Origin: UBA4717 sp045536775
GTDB taxonomy: Bacteria > Bacillota > Clostridia > Oscillospirales > CAG-272
Direction of reading: 5' to 3'
Length of the DNA: 7,088 nucleotides
NCBI GenBank assembly: GCA_045536775.1
Contig: JAZSOD010000043.1
Location: 1 to 7,088 of the forward strand
The notes under the pieces were generated by a model. The model saw only the letters and a program-made list of their open reading frames with translations. It was not told the origin of the DNA and made no database searches. The position numbers and the translations under genes were made by a program. Below are positions 1 through 5,120 of this stretch, piece after piece; the first letter of the stretch is position 1; each line of letters starts with the position of its first letter.

Positions 1-22
1 CAAGTGAATATTCTCTAGCCAT
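1..22 (-). CDS. fusA: Elongation factor G, N-terminal fragment (cut by window edge)
   Basis: Only the first seven codons lie in the window; they read MAREYSL on the minus strand, the usual opening of bacterial elongation factor G. EF-G is the cytoplasmic GTPase that moves tRNAs and mRNA through the ribosome after each peptide bond. The start ATG is preceded by AAGGAGA at good spacing and lies 30 bp after the rpsG stop. The order rpsL-rpsG-fusA is the conserved str operon, and this context carries most of the identification. The GTPase P-loop and everything after it are outside the window. Confidence 0.85.
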
Positions 23-52
23 TTGATTCTCCTTAAATTACTTCTCGGAAGA

Positions 53-523
53 TCAATATCTGTAGTGAGCAAAAGCCTTGTTAGCTTCAGCCATACGATG
101 CGTTTCTTCCTTCTTCTTAAATGCACCGCCGGTGCTTCCTACTGCGTCGATGATCTCGGCTGCAAGTCTTTCAGCCATAGTTCTTTCGCCTCTGGATCTC
201 GAGAACGTTGTTATCCAACGAAGACCGAGTGTCTGACGTCTTTCAGGTCTTACTTCCATAGGAACCTGATAGGTCGAACCGCCTATACGGCGAGCCTTTA
301 CCTCGAGAACGGGCATAATGTTTTCAAGTGCTTCGTTGAATGCTTCAAGCGGATTCTTCGAAAGCTTTTCTTCTACTATCGCAAATGCGTCGTAGACGAT
401 TTTCTGAGCAACGCCCTTCTTGCCGTCGAGCATTATATTATTGATAAGCTTTGTTACGAGCTTAGAATTATAAAGCGGATCCGGCAGAACGTCTCTTTTG
501 GAAATTTTTCCTCTTCTGGGCAT
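53..523 (-). CDS. rpsG: 30S ribosomal protein S7
   Basis: Ribosomal protein S7 is a primary binder of the 3' major domain of 16S rRNA. It nucleates assembly of the 30S head and lines the E-site mRNA exit. The 156-residue product equals the usual bacterial length. Visible family features are the basic N-terminus MPRRGKISKRDVLPDP, the helix LVTKLINNIMLDGKKG (about residues 22-37), the beta-hairpin region VKARRIGGSTYQVP (75-88), the RPERRQTLGLRW segment (92-103) and the C-terminal RMAEANKAFAHYRY. The last residue is Tyr where many homologues have Trp. An in-frame opening 12 codons upstream is rejected because a strong AAGGAGGG sits 7 nt before the chosen ATG. It is co-transcribed between rpsL and fusA. 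In E. coli S7 represses its own operon through the rpsL-rpsG spacer; whether that holds here is unknown, but the spacer is long and structured. Confidence 0.97.
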   Translation of the reverse strand: MPRRGKISKRDVLPDPLYNSKLVTKLINNIMLDGKKGVAQKIVYDAFAIVEEKLSKNPLEAFNEALENIMPVLEVKARRIGGSTYQVPMEVRPERRQTLGLRWITTFSRSRGERTMAERLAAEIIDAVGSTGGAFKKKEETHRMAEANKAFAHYRY

Positions 524-530
524 TGTACTT

Positions 531-538
531 CCCTCCTT
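531..538 (-). promoter_or_regulatory. Ribosome binding site fixing the rpsG start
   Basis: AAGGAGGG on the minus strand lies 7 nt upstream of the ATG that opens MPRRGK. It overlaps the 5' end of a longer in-frame reading and so decides the S7 start in favour of the 156-residue form. Confidence 0.9.
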
Positions 539-675
539 CATATAAAATAATGAATTCACAGGTACTCGAAAGATTTCTCCCGTTAATGCTTGCCGTCAAA
601 GGAAAAACTGCGGTTGTAAACATAAACACACACTATTTTCTTTTGAGGAAACATAACTTTTAACTTCTCGTATAC

Positions 676-707
676 CTTCGCGGCATTTTAGCCGCATTGT
701 TTCGAAG
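676..707 (-). promoter_or_regulatory. Hairpin in the rpsL-rpsG spacer, possible ribosomal-protein control site
   Basis: On the minus strand, GCGGC (695-691) and GCCGC (684-680) form a 5-bp GC-rich stem around a 6-nt AU-rich loop. An alternative fold adds an outer CUUCG/CGAAG stem (707-703 with 680-676) and leaves an 8-nt bulge on the 5' side. No run of U follows, so it does not look like an intrinsic terminator. It sits just downstream of the rpsL stop in a 198-bp spacer, longer than is usual between these two genes. By analogy with E. coli, where S7 binds the S12-S7 spacer, it could be a translational operator; that is inference. It could also be a processing or stability element. Confidence 0.4.
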
Positions 708-721
708 TAATTACTTTGCTA

Positions 722-1135
722 TTACTTCTTGGGACGCTTAGCACCGTACTTAGAACGAGACTGCATACGGTTGTTAACGCCTTGTGCATCAAGAGTACCA
801 CGGATGATATGATAACGTACACCAGGGAGGTCACGTACACGTCCGCCTCTTATAAGAACAACTGAGTGCTCCTGAAGTGTGTGTCCGATACCCGGGATGT
901 AGGTTGTCGCTTCAAGTCCGTTTGTAAGTCTTACTCTGGCGATCTTACGAAGAGCCGAGTTAGGCTTCTTAGGGCTTGTTGTGGTAACCTTAGTGCATAC
1001 GCCTCTCTTCTGAGGTGAAGGCTGGTCTACGGCTTTCTTTGTAAGGGAGTTGAAGCCCTTCTGAAGAACAGGAGCCTTGGACTTGTAGGTCTTTTCCTGT
1101 CTGCCGTACTTTACAAGCTGGTTAAATGTTGGCAT
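722..1135 (-). CDS. rpsL: 30S ribosomal protein S12
   Basis: S12 sits at the decoding centre of the 30S subunit and helps control translational accuracy. The 137-residue product starts MPTFNQLVKYGR and ends SKYGAKRPKK. It has the roughly 13-residue insertion before PQKRGVC (about residues 28-40) typical of Bacillota S12, and the accuracy loop SPKKPNSALRK (54-64) with Lys56 and Lys57. The second decoding loop reads GGRVRDLPGVRYH (97-109). It carries Arg101 (codon CGT, plus positions 833-835) where E. coli has Lys87 and M. tuberculosis Lys88; Lys-to-Arg there gives streptomycin resistance. Asp102, the residue methylthiolated by RimO in E. coli, is kept. AAGGAGGT lies 5 nt before the ATG. It is the first gene of the str operon and is driven by the promoter at 1259-1288. 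Confidence 0.98.
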   Translation of the reverse strand: MPTFNQLVKYGRQEKTYKSKAPVLQKGFNSLTKKAVDQPSPQKRGVCTKVTTTSPKKPNSALRKIARVRLTNGLEATTYIPGIGHTLQEHSVVLIRGGRVRDLPGVRYHIIRGTLDAQGVNNRMQSRSKYGAKRPKK

Positions 1136-1177
1136 ATTGCACCTCCTTAAAAAATAGTGAAATGTTTATATCTACAA

Positions 1178-1226
1178 CCGCCGCATTACTTTGGCGAATG
1201 TATTCAAACGCAGGTAAATCCGGCGG
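1178..1226 (-). promoter_or_regulatory. Possible structured rpsL mRNA leader
   Basis: In the leader of about 115 nt before rpsL, CCGCCG (1226-1221) and CGGCGG (1183-1178) on the minus strand can pair as a 6-bp GC stem closing a loop of 37 nt. The 3' arm overlaps the 14-nt segment CAAAGTAATGCGGC (1193-1180), whose two halves recur in the rpsL-rpsG spacer. The leader is unusually long for a simple untranslated region, so control of the operon by one of its own products is possible. I recognise no known riboswitch family here, and the large loop makes the fold uncertain. Confidence 0.3.
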
Positions 1227-1258
1227 AAGACATAGTACTCCCGTCGAAAATACACTAC

Positions 1259-1288
1259 ATTATAGCATTAATTACGCGAATTTGTCAA
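1259..1288 (-). promoter_or_regulatory. Sigma-A promoter of the str operon
   Basis: On the minus strand a perfect -35 box TTGACA (1288-1283) is followed after 18 bp by a perfect -10 box TATAAT (1264-1259). A TGC directly before the -10 gives an extended -10 element. Transcription should start near 1252, leaving a leader of about 115 nt before rpsL. This near-consensus promoter fits a heavily expressed ribosomal-protein operon and implies that rpsL-rpsG-fusA has its own promoter here. Confidence 0.9.
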
Positions 1289-1306
1289 GTCGGTTTCGTG
1301 TTTTTA

Positions 1307-1370
1307 CAAAAATTTACAGAAAATCTCTGTTATGCACAAATTTCCTTGGCATATTTATATTATTTGTGCA
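1307..1370 (-). terminator. Possible weak terminator after the topoisomerase gene
   Basis: Two inverted repeats lie between the topoisomerase stop and the rpsL promoter. The first is a perfect 9-bp pair TGCACAAAT/ATTTGTGCA (1333-1341 with 1362-1370) around a 20-nt AT-rich loop. The second, further along on the minus strand, is ACAGA/TCTGT (1330-1326 with 1320-1316) with a 5-nt loop, followed by AAATTTTTG. The second has the layout of an intrinsic terminator, but both stems are AU-rich and weak. Read-through into the str operon is plausible. The 9-bp repeat could instead be a protein-binding site. Confidence 0.35.
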
Positions 1371-1394
1371 ATTTTTCGCAAATATTCACAAAAA

Positions 1395-3386
1395 TCAGTC
1401 TACCGCCATCGCTATATACTCACTTCCGTGCTCGGAAATATAGTCCTTTCTTCCCTGCAGGTCATCTCCGAGAAGAATGTTGAAGATACGGCTCGTTTCG
1501 GCTGCATCTGTTTCGGTAACTCTGATGAGTCTGCGAGTCTCGGGATTCATCGTTGTCTGCCACATCATCTCAGGCTCATTTTCGCCAAGTCCTTTTGAAC
1601 GCTGAATGGTATATTTCGCACCGCCCAGCTTTGCGAGAATATCAAGCTTCTCCTGCTCGTTGTATGCGAAAAATATCTTATCCTTCGACGTTATCTCAAA
1701 AAGAGGCGACTCTGCTATAAACACCTTACCACTTTTTATAAGCGTAGGCAACAAACGGTAAAACATTGTGAGGATCAGAGTTCTTATCTGATAGCCGTCC
1801 TCGTCTGCATCCGTACATATAATTATCTTGTTCCATCTGAGAGCAGAAATATCAAAAGGAGGCAGGTCGCTCTTTACCTTTTCGGTGAACTCAACTCCGC
1901 ATCCGATAACTCGGAGAAGGTCAGTAATTATTTCGCTCTTGAATATCTTATCGTAGGTGCTCTTAAGGCAGTTAAGGGTCTTACCGCGAACGGGAATTAT
2001 CGCCTGAAATTCGGCAGCCCTGCCAAGCTTTACGGACGTGAGCGCCGAGTCACCCTCAACTATATAAAGCTCACGCACCTCGGGATCGCGGCTACGGCAG
2101 TTAACGAACTTCTCTACTCTGTTGGAAATATCAATATTTCCCGATAGCTTTTTCTTCAAACTCAGGCGGGTTGTCTCGGCAGTTTCGCGACTGCGCTTGT
2201 TGAGAAGCACCTGTGCCGCGATCTTCTCCGCCTCCATGGGATTTTCGGCCAAATAGATCTCAAGATTTTTCTTTAAGAACTCGGTCATCGCATCGGCTAT
2301 GAACTTATTCGTTATAGCCTTTTTTGTCTGGTTTTCATAAGACGTCTGGGTCGAAAAGCTGTTCGTTATAAGAACAAGGGATTCTTCGATGTCCGCGAAG
2401 GTTATCTTGCTTTCCTTTGCTTTATATATCTTGCCGTTTTTGATGTACTTGTCTATAGCAAACGTAAATGCCGTTCTGACTGCTTTATCGGGAGATCCTC
2501 CGTGAACGAGGAAGCTCGAGTTGTGGTAGTATTCAATCACGTTTACTGTGTTTGAAAATGCAAAGGTAATATCCGCTTTAAGCTTATAATCCTTTTGGTC
2601 CTCTCTGTCGCGTCCGCTTGTTTCAAGCGTCCACGAAACGGGAGCCGTCAGGGTATTTCTGCCAGTAAGTCTCGAGAGATAATCTGTAATGCCGTGCTCA
2701 TAATAGTATTCGCTCTGCTCAAGCTTTCCTTCGGCGTTCTCATAATTCAGAATAAACTTTACACCCGCATTTACTATTGCCTGTTTATCAAGCAGGTCGG
2801 TAAAGAACTCCTTGGGGATATTAATGTCGGTAAACACCTCGAGATCCGGCTTCCAGCGTATTACCGTACCCGTTTTCTTTTTAGGCAGGTCAACAACCTC
2901 GAGCTCACCCGCAGGATCACCGCCCTTGAAGCTCATAGACGACAAGGTCTTTCCGTTATAGGACTTTACGGTCATATACTCCGAGCTGTACTGTGTCGCG
3001 CAGGCACCGAGACCATTAAGTCCGAGCGAGTAGCCGTAAAAGGAGTTTTCGTCATTATTGTTATACTTTCCGCCCGCGTACATCTCGCAGAAAATAAGCT
3101 CCCAGTTGAATCTTCCCTCTTTTTCGTTGTATCCGAGAGGCACTCCGCGTCCTCGGTCCTCCACCTCGTACGAGCCGTCGGCAAAAACGGTTACGGTAAT
3201 AACGTCACCGTAGCCTTCTCTTGCCTCGTCGACCGAGTTTGAAAGTATTTCAAAAAAAGAATGCTCACATCCCTCAAGTCCGTCAGAGCCGAATATGACC
3301 GCAGGACGCTTACGAACGCGGTCCTTACCCTTGAGCGACGTAATACTGTTATTGCCGTATTCGGCAGGATTCTGCTTTGTTGCCAT
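1395..3386 (-). CDS. parE: Type II topoisomerase subunit B (GyrB/ParE family, divergent clostridial type)
   Basis: This is the ATPase/TOPRIM subunit of a type II topoisomerase, which works with a GyrA/ParC partner to pass one DNA duplex through another. The 663-residue product has family length. The GHKL ATPase shows the catalytic Glu46 in SFFEILSNSVDEA with Asn50, Asp77 in EDRGRGVP, AGGKY (104-108), GLNGLGAC (122-129, the ATP lid) and the transducer QTK loop (353-355). The TOPRIM domain shows EGDSA (444-448), metal-binding DADEDG (526-531, usually DADVDG) and SKGLGENEPEMMW (597-609). The usual PGKLADC stretch is replaced by a diverged segment around 410-435. Features such as RPAVIFGSDGLEGCEHSFFE mark it as a second GyrB-like paralogue rather than the gyrase beside recF. 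I start at the ATG with AAAGGAT 7 nt upstream; the longer reading begins at a TTG without a site. No A-subunit gene is adjacent. ParE rather than GyrB is a tentative choice. Confidence 0.88.
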   Translation of the reverse strand: MATKQNPAEYGNNSITSLKGKDRVRKRPAVIFGSDGLEGCEHSFFEILSNSVDEAREGYGDVITVTVFADGSYEVEDRGRGVPLGYNEKEGRFNWELIFCEMYAGGKYNNNDENSFYGYSLGLNGLGACATQYSSEYMTVKSYNGKTLSSMSFKGGDPAGELEVVDLPKKKTGTVIRWKPDLEVFTDINIPKEFFTDLLDKQAIVNAGVKFILNYENAEGKLEQSEYYYEHGITDYLSRLTGRNTLTAPVSWTLETSGRDREDQKDYKLKADITFAFSNTVNVIEYYHNSSFLVHGGSPDKAVRTAFTFAIDKYIKNGKIYKAKESKITFADIEESLVLITNSFSTQTSYENQTKKAITNKFIADAMTEFLKKNLEIYLAENPMEAEKIAAQVLLNKRSRETAETTRLSLKKKLSGNIDISNRVEKFVNCRSRDPEVRELYIVEGDSALTSVKLGRAAEFQAIIPVRGKTLNCLKSTYDKIFKSEIITDLLRVIGCGVEFTEKVKSDLPPFDISALRWNKIIICTDADEDGYQIRTLILTMFYRLLPTLIKSGKVFIAESPLFEITSKDKIFFAYNEQEKLDILAKLGGAKYTIQRSKGLGENEPEMMWQTTMNPETRRLIRVTETDAAETSRIFNILLGDDLQGRKDYISEHGSEYIAMAVD

Positions 3387-3393
3387 TCTTTTT

Positions 3394-3400
3394 ATCCTTT
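3394..3400 (-). promoter_or_regulatory. Ribosome binding site fixing the topoisomerase start
   Basis: AAAGGAT on the minus strand lies 7 nt upstream of the ATG opening MATKQNPAEY. It falls inside a 12-codon longer reading that would begin at TTG, and so supports the shorter protein. Confidence 0.75.
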
Positions 3401-3451
3401 CGCTTTTACAAATCAAAGTCAAAATATCGGGTAAAAAACAATTACTTTTTT

Positions 3452-3480
3452 ATTATATCACACTTTTTCGGTTTTGAAAA
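3452..3480 (-). promoter_or_regulatory. Promoter of the topoisomerase B gene
   Basis: On the minus strand a perfect TATAAT (3457-3452) preceded by TGA forms an extended -10 element. Seventeen bp upstream is TTTTCA (3480-3475), a 4-of-6 match to the -35 consensus. Transcription should start near 3445, giving a leader of roughly 60 nt before the ATG. The promoter is divergent from the one at 3515-3543. Confidence 0.7.
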
Positions 3481-3516
3481 GACATTTTTGTCACATCATC
3501 GGTTTCTTTTTCGGTT
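3463..3516. repeat. Paired 11-bp direct repeat between divergent promoters
   Basis: CTTTTTCGGTT occurs exactly twice, at 3463-3473 and 3506-3516, 43 bp apart start to start (about four helical turns). The first copy lies in the spacer of the minus-strand promoter. The second runs into the -35 box of the plus-strand promoter. Between them is a small palindrome, GACATTTTTGTC (3481-3492). The placement suits a shared operator, but the repeats are T-rich and could arise by chance. Confidence 0.4.
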
Positions 3517-3543
3517 GACTTAAAATAATTACTATGCTATAAT
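3515..3543 (+). promoter_or_regulatory. Promoter of the phosphatase-addB operon
   Basis: TTGACT (3515-3520) is followed after exactly 17 bp by TATAAT (3538-3543), with TGC before it as an extended -10. Transcription should start near 3550, about 30 nt before the phosphatase ATG. No other convincing promoter appears before addB, so it probably serves all three genes. Confidence 0.85.
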
Positions 3544-3580
3544 TTAGTTAATATTTTATTTTCGCTTGGAGACAATAGAA

Positions 3581-4378
3581 ATGAAGACCGAGAAAATTAT
3601 CGAAACAGCTCGCGAGGCAGGTAAAATTGCGCTTTTCGCAAACAGAGACAAAAAGGTATATACTAAAGAGGGGCGAGCTAATTTCGTCACTGAATACGAC
3701 ACGCGCGTTCAGGAGTTCATCGTACAAAAGCTGAGAGAGCTCTGTCCTGACGCGTTGTTCGTATGCGAGGAAAGCGATACTAACGACGGATATGACGAAA
3801 CTCATTACAGATTTATAATAGACCCAATCGACGGCACCACGAACTTCATCCGCAATGCTCCCGAATATGCGGTATGTATCGGCGTGATGCGAGGAGACGA
3901 GCAGGTTTGCGGCGTCGTACACTGCCCTGCTCTTGACACAACCTACTACGCCGAGCACGGAAAGGGCGCTTACGTCACAAAAAGCGGCGTTACCGAGAAA
4001 ATACACGTAAGCCCGTCAGGACTTGACGGCGCGATAATCGCCGCAGGTACGTCACCGTATCTCGTCGAGCTTCTGGACACTACTCTCGGACTCACCAGAC
4101 ATTTACTCGACCGTGCCGCAGACACTCGAAGAAGCGGAAGCGCGGCTTTGGACATTTGCCGTGCCGCCGAGGGTGTATACGACATCATGTTTGAATTCAG
4201 CAACTACGCCTGGGATTACACCGCCGCAAGCATAATTCTTACCGAAGCGGGCGGCAAATTCTGCGATATAAACGGAAACGCCATTCGCGGCGACGTAAGA
4301 TCGTCGGTGCTTGGTGGTGCACCTCTCGCAGTGGAGGAATTCCTCGAACACAAGAAATTATACGCAAACAAGGAATGA
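3581..4378 (+). CDS. Inositol-monophosphatase-family phosphatase
   Basis: This 265-residue protein is a metal-dependent phosphatase of the family that includes inositol monophosphatase (SuhB), fructose-1,6-bisphosphatase-like enzymes and the 3'(2'),5'-bisphosphate nucleotidase CysQ. The Mg-binding residues are all visible: Glu63-Glu64 in VCEESD, the signature DPIDGTTNF (81-89, with Asp81 and Asp84) and Asp212 in AWDYTAASIILTEAGG. RRSGSAALDICRAAEGVYD (183-201) matches the conserved segment before the second signature. Length and motif order are normal and no signal peptide is seen, so it should be cytoplasmic. The exact substrate cannot be told from sequence. The ATG is preferred over a TTG 15 nt upstream because GGAG (3568-3571) lies 9 nt before the ATG and overlaps the TTG. 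It is the first gene of the plus-strand operon, and its stop overlaps an ATG (TGATG). Confidence 0.93.
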   Translation: MKTEKIIETAREAGKIALFANRDKKVYTKEGRANFVTEYDTRVQEFIVQKLRELCPDALFVCEESDTNDGYDETHYRFIIDPIDGTTNFIRNAPEYAVCIGVMRGDEQVCGVVHCPALDTTYYAEHGKGAYVTKSGVTEKIHVSPSGLDGAIIAAGTSPYLVELLDTTLGLTRHLLDRAADTRRSGSAALDICRAAEGVYDIMFEFSNYAWDYTAASIILTEAGGKFCDINGNAIRGDVRSSVLGGAPLAVEEFLEHKKLYANKE

Positions 4379-4414
4379 TGCAATATCGATTCTAAGGATA
4401 AACAGATACTGTCT

Positions 4415-5101
4415 TTGAGAAGAAAGCTTGAAGCGGAAAAGAGCAAGTCAATACTCCTTTCAAGAAAAGTAAAGCTTCTTGAAGATAAGCTCGAGCAGAC
4501 CAGACACAGATTCGGAACTCTCGGAAATACTTCTTCCGTTCACATAGAGGGCTATACGAACTATTTATCGTACAAATACAATTCCTTAAAAAACACAAAC
4601 GTATGGAATACGGCAGAGAAAATATTTTCTTACTCAAGGCGCTCTCTTTTCATCGCCAGAATTTTCAAATACACGTCTCTGTTTATTGCTTTTATCGAAA
4701 CCAGCGCCGTATTTCTCGTTTTCGGCGCAGCTATTCTCATCCTGATACCTGCAACGCTTATTCTTACCTTGATCCTATCAATCCTTGATTCAAGAAGCGG
4801 AAAAAGACTTAACAACGAGATCATACCGAAGCTATACGGAAAGCGTATAATTTTTCTTATAGCAAAGGACGGCTTTTCGCCAAGCAGACGCTCATATTTT
4901 GACAATATGGCACTTGACCTTGCAAGTAATGAATCCCGTTATGTAATAATTGTGTCTCATTCGCTCAGAAACTCTGTTCTCCGCGGCTCAAGATGTATCG
5001 GTGACAATCTGGCAGTCATTCGTGAAACCAACTTTTTCAGGCTTATGAAGTCGATTAAAGCAAGCAACATAGATAAAAACAGTATTTTGATTGTTCACTA
5101 A
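4415..5101 (+). CDS. Unrecognised coiled-coil membrane protein, start uncertain
   Basis: I do not recognise this 228-residue product. Counted from TTG at 4415, residues 2-30 are charged and heptad-like (KLEAEKSK...LLEDKLEQ), suggesting a coiled coil. Residues about 86-124 are a long hydrophobic block that could form two membrane helices (around FIAFIETSAVFLVFGAAILI and IPATLILTLILSIL). The basic C-terminal 100 residues contain strand-like stretches (RIIFLIA, RYVIIVSHS, SILIVH) and would probably be cytoplasmic. There is no in-frame ATG before residue 165. The open frame reaches back to the phosphatase stop, and the coiled-coil pattern seems to continue upstream (DKQILSL), so the true start may be earlier, such as CTG at 4409 with AAGGAT 9 nt before it. 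Alternatively one base may be extra near 4381, since ATG at 4378 is one frame off. It lies between the phosphatase and addB in the operon; addB follows after 19 bp. Confidence 0.65.
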   Translation: MRRKLEAEKSKSILLSRKVKLLEDKLEQTRHRFGTLGNTSSVHIEGYTNYLSYKYNSLKNTNVWNTAEKIFSYSRRSLFIARIFKYTSLFIAFIETSAVFLVFGAAILILIPATLILTLILSILDSRSGKRLNNEIIPKLYGKRIIFLIAKDGFSPSRRSYFDNMALDLASNESRYVIIVSHSLRNSVLRGSRCIGDNLAVIRETNFFRLMKSIKASNIDKNSILIVH

Positions 5102-5120
5102 CTCAAGAAAGGACCAAAAA

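Noticed and set aside
23..550. 175-codon plus-strand open frame opposite rpsG
   Set aside because: It is a shadow of the S7 gene: it is antisense to a complete ribosomal protein and its translation is low-complexity with no family resemblance.
571..599. Possible internal promoter before rpsG (TTGACG, 17 bp, AAATCT)
   Set aside because: The -35 is good but the -10 matches the consensus at only two of six positions, so it is not supported.
583..654. 23-codon minus-strand reading frame (starting MFPQKK) in the rpsL-rpsG spacer
   Set aside because: There is no good ribosome binding site, no recognisable leader-peptide pattern such as a run of one amino acid, and the length is within chance expectation.
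1126..1598. Overlapping plus-strand open frames across the rpsL upstream region
   Set aside because: They run through the rpsL promoter and leader into the antisense of the topoisomerase gene, overlap each other in different frames, and show no protein-like features.
2595..3242. 215-codon open frame on the plus strand opposite the topoisomerase gene
   Set aside because: It lies entirely antisense to clear ATPase-domain coding sequence, has no ribosome binding site or recognisable motif, and is explained by the codon bias of the real gene.
4390..4395. Programmed +1 frameshift joining the ATG at 4378 to the long downstream frame
   Set aside because: Slippage of the Phe codon TTC to TCT would break pairing at the second position, and there is no RF2-type stimulatory sequence; a base error, mutation or non-ATG start is more likely.
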